DNA of 38,537 bases from Candidatus Tokpelaia sp. GTDB lineage: Bacteria > Pseudomonadota > Alphaproteobacteria > Rhizobiales > Rhizobiaceae. Made by a program: the position numbers and the translations under genes. This document shows, one piece after another, positions 8,239-16,443 of this stretch. The stretch's first letter is position 1. Each line of letters begins with the position of its first letter. The notes under the pieces are model-generated. The model was not told the origin of the DNA and made no database searches. It saw only the letters and a program-made list of their open reading frames with translations. The stretch spans positions 1 through 38,537 of the forward strand of contig NZ_QLZD01000011.1 in the NCBI RefSeq assembly GCF_008636115.1. Direction: 5' to 3'.

Positions 8239-8940
8239 ATGCCGCAGCCGGAAAAAAGCATTATTTTTGACAAAGTGGAAGTGGTCATTGACGGGCAGGC
8301 CGTGCTGCGCCCGTTGAGCTTACGCCTGACTGAGCGGCGCATTGGCCTTATTGGCGCCAATGGCAGCGGCAAAAGCTCTTTTATCCGGCTCATTAACGGC
8401 CTGCTGCCGCCAAGCGCCGGCCATATCAGTGTGGACGGGCTGGCGCTGCCGCGCGACAAGGCCGCCGTGCGGCGTAAAGTCGGTTTTGTCTTTCAAAACC
8501 CTGATATGCAGATCATTCAGCCGACAGTGGCAGAAGATATTGCCTTTGGCCTGCATAATTTGCGCCGGCCAAAAGCGGAAATTGCCGCCAGAGTGGGCGC
8601 TATTATGGCAGAATACGGCCTCACCCCTTTTGCCGACAGCCCGGCCCGCATTTTAAGCGGCGGGCAAAAACAGTTGCTGGCGCTGTGCGGCGTGCTGATT
8701 ATGCAGCCGGAAATTATTGTGCTGGACGAACCGACAACCCAGCTTGATTTGCGCCATAAAAACCGCATGGCAAACCTGCTGCGCACACTGCCGCAGCGGC
8801 TGATAATAGTTACGCATGATATGGCGCTGCTGGCGGGCTTTGATCGCGTGCTGGTTATGGATAAAGGGCAAATTATTTATGACGGCACCCCGCCTCAGTC
8901 TATCGTTTTTTATGAAGAACTGATAAAGGCCCGCCCGTGA
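8239..8940 (+). CDS. bioM: Biotin ECF transporter ATPase BioM
   Basis: ATP-binding subunit of an energy-coupling-factor importer, homologous to CbiO. It has 233 residues with Walker A GANGSGKSS, Q-loop FQNPDMQ, ABC signature LSGGQKQLLAL, Walker B IIVLDEPTTQLD and switch His (VTHDMALL). The specificity is read from the neighbours bioN and bioY rather than from this protein, since CbiO paralogues are near-identical in motifs. It starts on the base after the cobT stop codon. Confidence 0.94.
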   Translation: MPQPEKSIIFDKVEVVIDGQAVLRPLSLRLTERRIGLIGANGSGKSSFIRLINGLLPPSAGHISVDGLALPRDKAAVRRKVGFVFQNPDMQIIQPTVAEDIAFGLHNLRRPKAEIAARVGAIMAEYGLTPFADSPARILSGGQKQLLALCGVLIMQPEIIVLDEPTTQLDLRHKNRMANLLRTLPQRLIIVTHDMALLAGFDRVLVMDKGQIIYDGTPPQSIVFYEELIKARP

Positions 8941-9069
8941 CACGGCCGGGAGAAACAGGCCCGGCCGGCCAATGGCCGGCAACAGCAGAAGACTGGCCGC
9001 CGCACAAATGGCCGGAGAAATAATGGCCAATAAACTGCCGGAAAATTGTGACAGGAGCCAAAGCCCGTT
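8941..9069 (+). other. Unusual 129-base gap inside the bioMNY operon
   Basis: bio genes normally abut or overlap, and bioN and bioY do. This gap carries repeated GGCCGG words, including CAGGCCCGGCCGGCC near 8956-8970, resembling the cores inserted into maf and xerD. A short reading frame from 8972 is not in the bioN frame and has no recognisable product. Confidence 0.4.
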
Positions 9070-9684
9070 ATGTTATGCCGCCCGCCCGCCTTTTTCTTTA
9101 ATCTTGCCCCTTCTATCAAGCTGGCGGCGCTGTTTGCCTTAAGCTTTATCCTGTTTTTTATTGATAATATAGTGATTTTAGCCGGTCTGGCGGCCGCGCC
9201 CATTATAATTTACAGGCTGGCGGGCTTTTCCGTAGGCAGCCTTGGGCGCTGCCTGTTCCCCGCTGCCATTCTGGCGCTGCTGCTGTTTCTGTTTCAGTTT
9301 TTCGCCACAGATTTTGCCGCAGCAGGGCGCGCCGCTTTGCGGCTGTTTGCCTTACTGGGTTTTGCCGCTGCGGTTACCGCCACGACAGCAAACAGCGCTT
9401 TGCTGGCAGCGCTGGAGCGGGCGCTGCGTGTATTGGCACCATTTGGCCTGAAGCCGCGCCAAACCGCTTTGGCGCTGGCCTTGACTTTGCGTTTTATGCC
9501 GCTGACACGGCAAATCTGGCATGATATAAGGGCAGCACAACAGGCGCGCGGCGGCGCACAATCTTTAGCCCGCCTGGGCCTGCTTATCAGCCTGTGGCTC
9601 TCCCGCCTCGTCACTATGCAGGAAGATATTGCCCAGGCAATAGAAGCGCGCGGTTTTGATGATGAAGAGCGAGAAGATTCATGA
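9070..9684 (+). CDS. bioN: Biotin ECF transporter transmembrane subunit BioN
   Basis: CbiQ/EcfT-family membrane subunit (204 residues) that couples BioM ATPases to the substrate-binding BioY. Four to five hydrophobic segments lie in the first 130 residues. The two cytoplasmic Ala-Arg-Gly signatures expected of this family are present (QQARGG and EARGF). The last codons overlap the start of bioY by four bases (ATGA), a tight coupling typical of bioMNY operons. Confidence 0.93.
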   Translation: MLCRPPAFFFNLAPSIKLAALFALSFILFFIDNIVILAGLAAAPIIIYRLAGFSVGSLGRCLFPAAILALLLFLFQFFATDFAAAGRAALRLFALLGFAAAVTATTANSALLAALERALRVLAPFGLKPRQTALALALTLRFMPLTRQIWHDIRAAQQARGGAQSLARLGLLISLWLSRLVTMQEDIAQAIEARGFDDEEREDS

Positions 9685-10223
9685 CTATTCGTGATATTGC
9701 CGCTATAGCGCTGTTTGCTGCCTTTATCACCGCTCTCGGCTTTGTGCCGCCGGTTTTTGTGCCGTTTTTCCCCGCTGTGCCGCTCAGCCTGCATTCTATG
9801 GGGCCAATACTGGCCGGCGCCTGCCTTGGAGCAAAACGCGGCTTTTATGCAGTAGCTCTGTTCTGGATATTATTGCTGGCCGGGCTGGCTTTTGCCGGCG
9901 GCAGCACCGGCCCGGCCGCTTTTATGGGGCCAATGGGCGGCTATATTGGCGGGTTTGGCCTGGCGGCGCTGATTACCGGCCTGGCCTATTACTATTGGCC
10001 GCACCCCATTATAGCGCAGGAATTTCTCTTTATGGCTGTGGGCGGCATTATCGCCCTTTATGCGGCAGGCATTGCCTGGCTCATCTTCCTCACCAAAATC
10101 TCCCTCACGCAAGCCTTATGGCTCAATGCCATTTTCCTCCCCGGTGACAGCGCCAAAATCATTTTGTGCATTTTTATCCGCCGCCGCCTGTATCGCAGCG
10201 CACCCCACGCTTTCCGCGTATAA
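9681..10223 (+). CDS. bioY: Biotin-binding membrane S component BioY
   Basis: Substrate-capture component of the biotin importer, 180 residues and about six membrane helices. Family hallmarks seen are the conserved VPLSLHSMGPILAGACLG region, MGPMGGYIGGF and a late PGDSAKIILC stretch. It suffices for binding biotin, while BioM and BioN give high-affinity transport. No palindromic BioR operator was recognised ahead of bioM, so regulation may be inherited from the cobST transcript. Biotin import links functionally to accA further along. Confidence 0.95.
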   Translation: MTIRDIAAIALFAAFITALGFVPPVFVPFFPAVPLSLHSMGPILAGACLGAKRGFYAVALFWILLLAGLAFAGGSTGPAAFMGPMGGYIGGFGLAALITGLAYYYWPHPIIAQEFLFMAVGGIIALYAAGIAWLIFLTKISLTQALWLNAIFLPGDSAKIILCIFIRRRLYRSAPHAFRV

Positions 10224-10520
10224 TAAAGCCCGGACAGTGCCAACAGGGCTGGTTTGCTCCCACGCCGGCGCCCCGGCTCCCGCCTGTCTGGCCTGCGCCG
10301 CAGCCGCGCGTCTTTTGCGCACCGGCATAATCACAGGGCGCAATGGCAGGCGGAACAACCGGCAGCACAAAGGCCGGCAGGCACTATTAAAACAACCGCC
10401 AAAGCCGTAAGACTACTGCGCCGGTGGATCACAAAGACTCGCCGCAATACCCTGTTTCCACCTGCGCCCTATTTGATTGCAAGGCGCCAGGACATTGCGG
10501 CGCCAGATCGGCAATGATTA
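10224..10520. other. Gene-free stretch between convergent bioY and usp
   Basis: About 300 bases, GC-rich at the left end. It includes CTGGCCTGCGCC, a 12-mer also present (minus strand) in the palindromic insert of the solute-binding protein gene near 37.1 kb. No gene, tRNA or clear terminator was recognised. Confidence 0.4.
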
Positions 10521-10970
10521 TTATTTTACCACCAGCACCGGCAATTCGCTCATTTTCATAACTTCTGCCGTCTGACTGCCCAAAAGCAGCTTATGCACAC
10601 CGCTGCGCCCGTGTGAAGCAATAATAATCAGATCGGCCTGATATTCTTTGGCGGCATCGACAATGCCCGCCGCCGCAAGCTGATTTTCACGATGCAGACC
10701 CTGCGCCTTTATTTTGGCTTTTTTGGCCTTGGCCATGGCTGCGTCCAAAATTGTTTTGGCGCCGCTTTCCATTTCATGGCGATAATCCTCAAAAGTGCCG
10801 GGGCTGGCGGCCCATTCTGCCCCCACTGTCATGCTGTAAGACGGCATAAGGCTGGTCACTGTCACAAAAAACAGCTCTCCCCCGGTTTTTTTTGCCAGTT
10901 CTATGCCGGCATCAACCCCTCTTTCAGCCAGTTCCGAACCATCGCTTGCCACAAGAATGCGTTCATACAT
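10521..10970 (-). CDS. Universal stress protein (UspA family)
   Basis: A 149-residue single-domain Usp. The N-terminal strand ERILVASDGSELAERG and the nucleotide-binding GRSGVHKLLLGSQTAEV (G-x2-G-x9-GS type) are intact, so ATP binding is expected. Usp proteins help survival under starvation and oxidative stress; the specific trigger is unknown. It is divergent from the dacA-like gene with 263 bases between them, which contain AT-rich DNA suited to promoters and a weak hairpin (GCTTTA 11030-11035 with TAAAGC 11047-11052, then ATTTTTTA). Confidence 0.95.
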   Translation of the reverse strand: MYERILVASDGSELAERGVDAGIELAKKTGGELFFVTVTSLMPSYSMTVGAEWAASPGTFEDYRHEMESGAKTILDAAMAKAKKAKIKAQGLHRENQLAAAGIVDAAKEYQADLIIIASHGRSGVHKLLLGSQTAEVMKMSELPVLVVK

Positions 10971-11233
10971 GTGCGCGCTCCTTTATTCTCCCTGATTGCC
11001 CGCTCTCACAGCAGTCTCACACTATGACAGCTTTAATGCGCCATCATAAAGCATTTTTTATCAGAGCGTGAGTATTTTTAAACGAAAATTGCAGAAAATA
11101 AAATTGCAGAAATTGCCGGAAAAAGTTAAACTGCCGAAAGCAGGCAAAGCTGCGGTTCTTTGGCGGCAAAAGCAACTCAAGCATGCGGGGACGCAAGAGC
11201 CGCCTGTAAGGCAGACCAATAGAGAAATTTATA

Positions 11234-12355
11234 ATGTATAAAAAAATCCCGCATTTGTTGATGCCTCTTCTGCTTGTTTTATGCCTGAACCCGGCAATGG
11301 CCGCGCCTTATATTACAGTCGATATGAATGGCCGCGTGCTGGCGCATAATCAGGCTTTTGATCGCTGGTATCCCGCTTCCCTCACCAAAATGATGACTGC
11401 TTATGTCACCTTTCAGGCACTGGAGGCCGGTTTGATAAGCCTGCAAACGCCAATCCGGCTTTCTGCCCAGGCGGCACATGTTGCGCCCAGTCTTTCAGGC
11501 TGGCGCGCCGGCTCCACCCTCACATTGGATACGGCGCTGACTGTTATGCTGGTAAAATCGGCCAATGATATGGCCAATGCGGTTGGCGAAGCGGTAAAAG
11601 GCTCAGCGGCCGCTTTTGTTGAGGCCATGAATGAACAGGCGCAAAGACTGGGTATGACCGGCACGCATTTTGCCAATCCCAGCGGCCTGCCTGATGAACA
11701 AAATTATTCCAATGCGCGCGATATAGCGGTTTTGGCGGTGCAGTTGCGGCGCGATTTTCCTCAATATGCCCATTATTTTGACATTCCCGCCATTGATTTC
11801 GGCAAAGGCAGGAGAATTCAGCCCAATTCCAATAATCTGATCGGCCGCTATGATGGCGCCGATGGCATGAAAACCGGTTTTATTTGCGCTTCAGGCTTTA
11901 ATCTTGTCGCCTCAGCCACGCGGGGCGGGCGAACAATTATTACTGTTGTGCTGGGTGCCGACCGCATTGATCTGCGTGAAGATATGGCCGCGCATTTGCT
12001 AAGCCAGGGTTTTAAAAAATCCGGCTCGGCGCGCATAAGTCTGGCAACACTCAGACCTTATGGCGATAATCAAATGCAGGCCGCCAATTTGCGCGGGCAA
12101 ATCTGCAATGCGGAAGCCAGCCGCCGGCGTATGCAATATCGCGATGAAAAAGGCCGGCCGATTTTCAACTCACCTTTTATTGAGGTTTTATCAGATCGGC
12201 CGCCGGCCGTAGCGGTGCGGCCGATTTACGAGCCAAGGCCTGAGCCGCTGGCAAAAAGCAAAAAGGCACAAGGCAGTAAAACAAGGGGGGCCGGCGCAAA
12301 AAATACTATAAAACCGGCAGGCGGAGAGCCGTCCGCCACAGCGAATGCTCGCTGA
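11234..12355 (+). CDS. dacA: D-alanyl-D-alanine carboxypeptidase (PBP5/6 type)
   Basis: Periplasmic peptidoglycan enzyme that trims the terminal D-Ala of stem peptides. A signal peptide (MYKKIPHLLM start, cleavage near AMA-A) precedes a serine peptidase S11 domain with the three catalytic motifs SLTK (49-52), SAN (109-111) and KTG (213-215). A Lys/Ala-rich tail of about 50 residues ends the protein in place of an obvious amphipathic anchor. The ATG follows GAGAAATTTATA. The CobW-like gene starts two bases after the stop codon, so the two are co-translated. The dacA name is by family; alphaproteobacterial copies are also called dacC or dacF. Confidence 0.95.
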   Translation: MYKKIPHLLMPLLLVLCLNPAMAAPYITVDMNGRVLAHNQAFDRWYPASLTKMMTAYVTFQALEAGLISLQTPIRLSAQAAHVAPSLSGWRAGSTLTLDTALTVMLVKSANDMANAVGEAVKGSAAAFVEAMNEQAQRLGMTGTHFANPSGLPDEQNYSNARDIAVLAVQLRRDFPQYAHYFDIPAIDFGKGRRIQPNSNNLIGRYDGADGMKTGFICASGFNLVASATRGGRTIITVVLGADRIDLREDMAAHLLSQGFKKSGSARISLATLRPYGDNQMQAANLRGQICNAEASRRRMQYRDEKGRPIFNSPFIEVLSDRPPAVAVRPIYEPRPEPLAKSKKAQGSKTRGAGAKNTIKPAGGEPSATANAR

Positions 12356-12357
12356 AT

Positions 12358-13530
12358 ATGTTAAAACAGAAACTGCAAAAAATTCCCGTCATCATCGTAA
12401 CAGGTTTTTTTGGCGCCGGCAAAACCAGCCTGCTTAACCGCCTGCTGCGGGCAAATTATCTGGCGCAAACCGGCTTTATTATCAATGAATTCGGCGCCGC
12501 CGGCCTGGACGCCATGCTGATCGCGACCGCCGATGAGGCCACGATAGAGCTGACGAATGGCTGCCTGTGCTGCACAATAAAAGGCGATTTGCCTGATACA
12601 ATCGCCGCTTTGCTGGCGCGGGCCGATAAAGGTGATAGTGCATATTTGCGCCGCATTATTATTGAAACAACCGGGCTGTCCGACCCGGCGCCGATTATAC
12701 GCGCTGTGCTTGGCGCGCCTTTTTTACAGCCTTTTATCACTTTGACGCAAGTGATAGGCGTGTTAGACGCCATAAAGGGAGAAGCCAATCTCAACCGTTT
12801 CATTGAGGCGCGGCGGCAAATCGCCTTTGCCGATAAAATTATTATCAGTAAAACCGATATAAAAGCCGGTAAAACGGCTCTGCCGCGCTTGCTCACACGA
12901 TTGCATAATAGCGCGGCAGCGGCCGAAATTATGGTCGCGCCGCCGACAGCTAATGCGGCAGCAGAAGCAGTTTTTGCTGAAAAGCTGCTGGCTTCCCCTT
13001 TGGCCGGGGAGCAAAACAGGCACGCCGCTGCGATGCCGGGTGATAGTCATGAGGGGCAAAAGCACGGCCGACAGCCGGAGCATGGGGGCCATGAGAGACA
13101 AAAAGCGCATAGCCGGGCAGGCTGTGACGGTAAACATGCCGCCACCAGTCATAAAGAGGCAATCCGCGCTTATGTGCTGACAGCGACAGAGCCGGTGCCG
13201 CTGGCCGCGGCGGAATATTTTGCCGGGCAACTGGGGCAGCGTTACGGTGAGCGGATTTTGCGTTTAAAAGGCCTGATCTACAGCGATAAAAACAAGAAAA
13301 ACGGCTGGATTTTACAGGCAGTGCAAGGGCAGATTTATCCGCCGCAGCCTTTCAATAATAGCGGCAGGGAGGCGGTAAAAAGCAGCCGCCTTGTAGTGAT
13401 TGCAGATGGGGTGGCTGAAGAAGAATTGCGCAATTTGTGGGAATCCTGCCGCAATATCCCCGCCATTGACCGGGCGGATTACGCCGCTTTAAGCGATAAT
13501 CCGCTGGCTATTCCGGGTTTACAATTATAG
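12358..13530 (+). CDS. CobW/ZNG1-family GTPase metallochaperone
   Basis: G3E P-loop GTPase (390 residues) of the COG0523 group. Motifs: Walker A GFFGAGKTS (16-24), metal-binding CLCC (69-72) in NGCLCC, switch region ETTGLSDP and base-specificity SKTD. A His-rich insert at about 220-265 (HEGQKHGRQPEHGGH and further His) is typical of zinc-handling members and separates the GTPase from the C-terminal CobW domain. Despite the cobST genes nearby, the His-rich loop points as much to zinc as to cobalt; the client metal is uncertain. It is tightly coupled to the carboxypeptidase gene, a zinc-insensitive serine enzyme, so the pairing is probably just an operon. Confidence 0.93.
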   Translation: MLKQKLQKIPVIIVTGFFGAGKTSLLNRLLRANYLAQTGFIINEFGAAGLDAMLIATADEATIELTNGCLCCTIKGDLPDTIAALLARADKGDSAYLRRIIIETTGLSDPAPIIRAVLGAPFLQPFITLTQVIGVLDAIKGEANLNRFIEARRQIAFADKIIISKTDIKAGKTALPRLLTRLHNSAAAAEIMVAPPTANAAAEAVFAEKLLASPLAGEQNRHAAAMPGDSHEGQKHGRQPEHGGHERQKAHSRAGCDGKHAATSHKEAIRAYVLTATEPVPLAAAEYFAGQLGQRYGERILRLKGLIYSDKNKKNGWILQAVQGQIYPPQPFNNSGREAVKSSRLVVIADGVAEEELRNLWESCRNIPAIDRADYAALSDNPLAIPGLQL

Positions 13531-13659
13531 CGGCACGATAAAAGGCGGCAACAGGCTTGCCTCCTGTGAGCGTGAATCGATAATAAAGACAGCCGGCAGC
13601 AAAAACTATGCCCTGCCCGGCCGCGCTGCCGCTTATAATCAAGGCAGGCAGCCTCTGTA

Positions 13660-13833
13660 TCAGCCGTTTTCTGCGCGTATCCGCCCGATATGCAATAGCG
13701 TGCGCCTCTTCTTCCCCTCGCAGCCTTTGCGATAATCCGGCGCCGGCAAGGCCGGCTCGGCTTTAATATGAGAATAAAGCAAAAAAACCGGCAGAAAGCA
13801 CAGCCAGAGCAGGCACCGAGGCGGCTTGCACAT
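13660..13833 (-). CDS. Possible small secreted peptide (57 residues)
   Basis: The frame starts MCKPPRCLLWLCFLPVFLLY, a convincing signal-peptide-like segment with cleavage possible after SHIKA, followed by a short basic tail with one Cys. Two overlapping TATAAT hexamers lie directly ahead of the ATG (13834-13847), which would give a leaderless or nearly leaderless transcript; no Shine-Dalgarno is present. No family is recognised. It may equally be the remnant of a longer gene, since the DNA around it lacks other coding signs. Confidence 0.3.
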   Translation of the reverse strand: MCKPPRCLLWLCFLPVFLLYSHIKAEPALPAPDYRKGCEGKKRRTLLHIGRIRAENG

Positions 13834-13890
13834 AATATTATATTATACGGCCTGAATTAGCCCGGCAAAGAAGCCGAGCCGGCGGCCGCT

Positions 13891-14520
13891 TTAACACCAT
13901 TCTTGCGGACAGCAGGCGACTATTCTCCCTGCTTGATCGCATAAGACAGATGGAAACAGGCAGGAATAAATTTGCAGAGGCGTAATCTTTTTATTGCTGT
14001 CGGCCACTTGTTTGAGATTCTTCGTGCCGCCGGAATTCGGCGGGAAAACAGCGCAAATTTCCTTTTGCAGAAATTTTGCCTTTACCATGCGCATGGCCGG
14101 AATCATATCACTGTCGGCCGAGATTATATAAGCGCGGTCATATATATCTTCGTAAGCGTCTTGAAGCACATGCAAAGCCAGGTTAACATCGCTTTCTTTT
14201 TCTTCGTGTTTTTTCCAATTATGGTGACAGCGGGGGCAGCTAGCGCCTTTTTCTTTAAACTTGCCTAAAATGACCCGAACGCCGCTATACTCCAAAGCCT
14301 TTACGTAAGCCTTGTGCCGCTGCCTGGAAGCAGGCAGCCAATCGGCAAAAGCAGAAAAATAATAAACTTTTTCTATCTGTTCATCGGAGCGGAAGCGCAA
14401 TTTTTTGGCCAGAGCTGAGAGGTCAAGCCAGCGCAGGCTTTTATCAGGCGTTGCTTTGTTGGGCAGTTCGGCAATTTTGTGATAGAGATTAAAACCGTCT
14501 ATATAAAAGCAAACACGCAT
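13891..14520 (-). CDS. NYN-domain (LabA/DUF88-like) putative ribonuclease
   Basis: A 209-residue PIN-like nuclease of the NYN class. The N-terminus FYIDGFNLYH carries Asp8; further acidic residues fit the metal site: Asp111 in ESDVNLAL, and Asp136 and Asp138 in ISADSDM. A Cys-Pro-Arg-Cys pair (95-98) followed by HH suggests a small zinc knuckle in the loop before the catalytic Asp111, as in other bacterial members. The last 35 residues have additional Cys. The ATG follows GGGGGAG. It stands alone, immediately downstream of a small-RNA terminator on the same strand. RNA targets are unknown. Confidence 0.88.
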   Translation of the reverse strand: MRVCFYIDGFNLYHKIAELPNKATPDKSLRWLDLSALAKKLRFRSDEQIEKVYYFSAFADWLPASRQRHKAYVKALEYSGVRVILGKFKEKGASCPRCHHNWKKHEEKESDVNLALHVLQDAYEDIYDRAYIISADSDMIPAMRMVKAKFLQKEICAVFPPNSGGTKNLKQVADSNKKITPLQIYSCLFPSVLCDQAGRIVACCPQEWC

Positions 14521-14550
14521 ACTCCCCCGGCCTCATGCTAAAATATTATA

Positions 14551-14579
14551 AAAAAACCCCATGGCCGGAGCACATGGGG
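14551..14579 (-). terminator. Terminator of the small RNA
   Basis: Perfect 7-bp stem CCCCATG (14557-14563) with CATGGGG (14573-14579), followed on the minus strand by six T residues (14556-14551). Confidence 0.85.
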
Positions 14580-14638
14580 AGGCGCTTCATCATTTTCTTG
14601 CGGCACAGCCGCAGAAAAGAGGATTCCACGGGATTATG
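14551..14638 (-). ncRNA. Small RNA candidate of about 88 nt
   Basis: On the minus strand a -35 TTGACT (14673-14668), a 17-base spacer and a -10 TAAACT (14650-14645) precede a short transcript that folds into a hairpin (TTTTCTTGCGGC 14593-14604 with GCCGCAGAAAA 14608-14618), a single-stranded GCGCCTCCCC segment and a terminator with a six-base T-run. CU-rich, anti-Shine-Dalgarno-like segments are a feature of several alphaproteobacterial regulatory RNAs, but the family was not identified. A short reading frame overlaps it and is judged coincidental. Confidence 0.7.
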
Positions 14639-14644
14639 GGGGAG

Positions 14645-14673
14645 AGTTTACGGATTTAATGGAGCCGAGTCAA
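14645..14673 (-). promoter_or_regulatory. Sigma-70 type promoter of the small RNA
   Basis: TTGACT, a spacer of exactly 17 bases, then TAAACT, reading on the minus strand. Start of transcription is expected near 14638. Confidence 0.7.
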
Positions 14674-15072
14674 GTGTCAAAAGCGCGTTTCACGGCTTAA
14701 TTCAGTAGAGAGGCAAAAATGCGGTCAAACCGCAACGGCTGGCGCCGGTTAAGTTCGGCATTGTCAAATAAGGCGGTCAAGCCAAAATACTCGCTTCAGC
14801 AGTTCCTGAATTGGGGATTACAGCCAAACAGAAAATGCAGCCAGGCGCTGCCAATGCTTGCTCATATATCAGGCTGTATCCGCTTTTATCCATAAGCCGC
14901 ACCGGGCAGAAGCCTTATTCCTGATAATAAACATATAAAGGAGAAAAACGGCGCTCTCTCTGCCCGCGGGCAGAGTTCGCGCTCCGCCCCGCCAGGTTAC
15001 AGCCGGCAGGAAGGAAGGCAGCGCAAAAGCAGCCGAGGCCACAGCCGGATTACCTTCCCAAAGAAGGCAGTT
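14674..15072. other. Gene-free stretch downstream of the L,D-transpeptidase gene
   Basis: No gene of reasonable size. It contains a small hairpin GCGGTCAAACCGC (14721-14733) and a perfect 18-base palindrome CTCTGCCCGCGGGCAGAG (14958-14975) about 100 bases after the ldt stop. The palindrome lacks a T-run, so it is either a weak transcription stop or a protein-binding site. Confidence 0.5.
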
Positions 15073-16071
15073 TTAGCCGCGCACCGGGCGGCCGCTTTCG
15101 GTCACAATATCCGGTGCCCCCGGTTTTTCTGCCGAAGGAGCAGTCAGCGAAGGCGGCTGAACTGAAACCCGCTGGCCGGCCGCGCGGCGTTTGCTCCAAT
15201 TCGCCACCAGGCCTGCTTCCTCACGATTGAGAATAGAGGGCGAAGGCGCCTTTAAGGAAGACGGTTCAAAAGCACCGGCAGCGGCAGCCAGATTATCGGC
15301 AGAAGATGGAGCAAAAGCTGTCTGCAAAGCAGCGCCGCCGGCACAACCGGAAACACTGTTAAAGACATAACGGCCATTGCAAACATCAATACGCGGCGGC
15401 GTTTTTGTTGTCTCAAATGCGTCATAGCCCTGTTTCAGCATCACCCAGAACGGATAATTCGGATCCTTGCGGTAACGCAGCATATTTTCATGCGTCATGC
15501 GGAAGGGGAAGGCCTCTACCTGAAAAGAGCGCTGGCCGCCAATAAAAGCATCACGCCCGAAAGCATAAATCTGCGCCACACTTTTATCGGTCATGGAATA
15601 ACAGCCGGCAGAAGAACAGGAGCCGTGCACCATTAAATATCGGCCCGTGCGGCCATGCGCCTGATCATAAGCATTGGGGAAGCCCAGATCAAAGGAGAGA
15701 TAATAGCTGGAATTAGGATTCATCTGCGCGCGGGTAATAGTATAAAACCCTTCCGGCGCCTGGCGATCCCCTTCCATATATTTCGGCCCCAATTTGCCCG
15801 ACCATTTGCAAATATCATATTGCGCAATCAGACCGTAGCGCCCGTTGCGCTGCTGCTTCCACACTTCCAGAGTATTTTCTTCCTTAAACAGACGAATCAT
15901 AATGGGCGAATGAGTCGGCATATCCATTTTCGCCATTTTGCTCTGGACAGGCGCCGGCAAAGGTTGCATTGCCCGCCTGGCACGCGGTATATCACCGCTG
16001 TTGCAGCCTGCCGATAATAAGGCAACACTCATGAGAGAAGCCAGAAATATAGCTGATTTGAATTTCATCAT
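15073..16071 (-). CDS. YafK/DpaA-type L,D-transpeptidase lipoprotein
   Basis: A YkuD-fold protein of the YafK subgroup; E. coli YafK (DpaA) releases Braun lipoprotein from peptidoglycan. The chosen ATG follows AAGGAGCG; an upstream extension to 16125 lacks similarity. A lipobox LLSAGC puts the acylated Cys at 23. Subgroup signs are KWSGKLGPKYMEGDRQAPEGFY and the catalytic HGSCSSAGC (His149, Cys157). A C-terminal extension of about 80 residues, rich in Ala, Pro and Ser, has no recognised domain. The upstream region carries an inverted repeat at 16120-16140. Whether it acts as transpeptidase or amidase cannot be told from sequence. Confidence 0.92.
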   Translation of the reverse strand: MMKFKSAIFLASLMSVALLSAGCNSGDIPRARRAMQPLPAPVQSKMAKMDMPTHSPIMIRLFKEENTLEVWKQQRNGRYGLIAQYDICKWSGKLGPKYMEGDRQAPEGFYTITRAQMNPNSSYYLSFDLGFPNAYDQAHGRTGRYLMVHGSCSSAGCYSMTDKSVAQIYAFGRDAFIGGQRSFQVEAFPFRMTHENMLRYRKDPNYPFWVMLKQGYDAFETTKTPPRIDVCNGRYVFNSVSGCAGGAALQTAFAPSSADNLAAAAGAFEPSSLKAPSPSILNREEAGLVANWSKRRAAGQRVSVQPPSLTAPSAEKPGAPDIVTESGRPVRG

Positions 16072-16119
16072 CAACGCTCCTTGACCCAAGACGATTGATA
16101 GAGAACCGCCGCGGCAGGC

Positions 16120-16140
16120 TGACAAAAAGCTATTTTGTCA
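16120..16140. promoter_or_regulatory. Inverted repeat upstream of the L,D-transpeptidase gene
   Basis: TGACAAAA and TTTTGTCA are separated by five bases, a perfect dyad about 50 bases upstream of the start codon. It could be a repressor or activator operator. Confidence 0.4.
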
Positions 16141-16443
16141 CAAATTAACCGCTTTTACCCGTCCCATCGCCCGGCAACCCCGATTTTACCGCCCTAACGC
16201 ACTGCAAAACAAATAAATTTCTGTAAAACCGGCTTTCATTATACCCTGATTGACGCAAAAAATAAAGTATTTCTTCATCATGCCGGAGCAAAAGCAAATT
16301 TTTTGTAAATATTTGCCGGGACTGGTTACTATATTTTTAACCAAAGCAGCAAGCCGCCTGCCCGCTGCGGAAGCCGGGCCCCAACCGCCAAAAGCCGGAG
16401 GAGCGGCCGAAATACAGGCCGGCATAGATTATGCACGAAAAAG
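16141..16443. other. Gene-free stretch between accA and the L,D-transpeptidase gene
   Basis: About 300 bases, AT-rich in the middle. No convincing gene, RNA or T-run terminator was found. Confidence 0.5.

Noticed and set aside
16186-16425. Small frames in the accA-ldt gap
   Set aside because: Low-complexity translations, no ribosome-binding sites and no similarity to known families.
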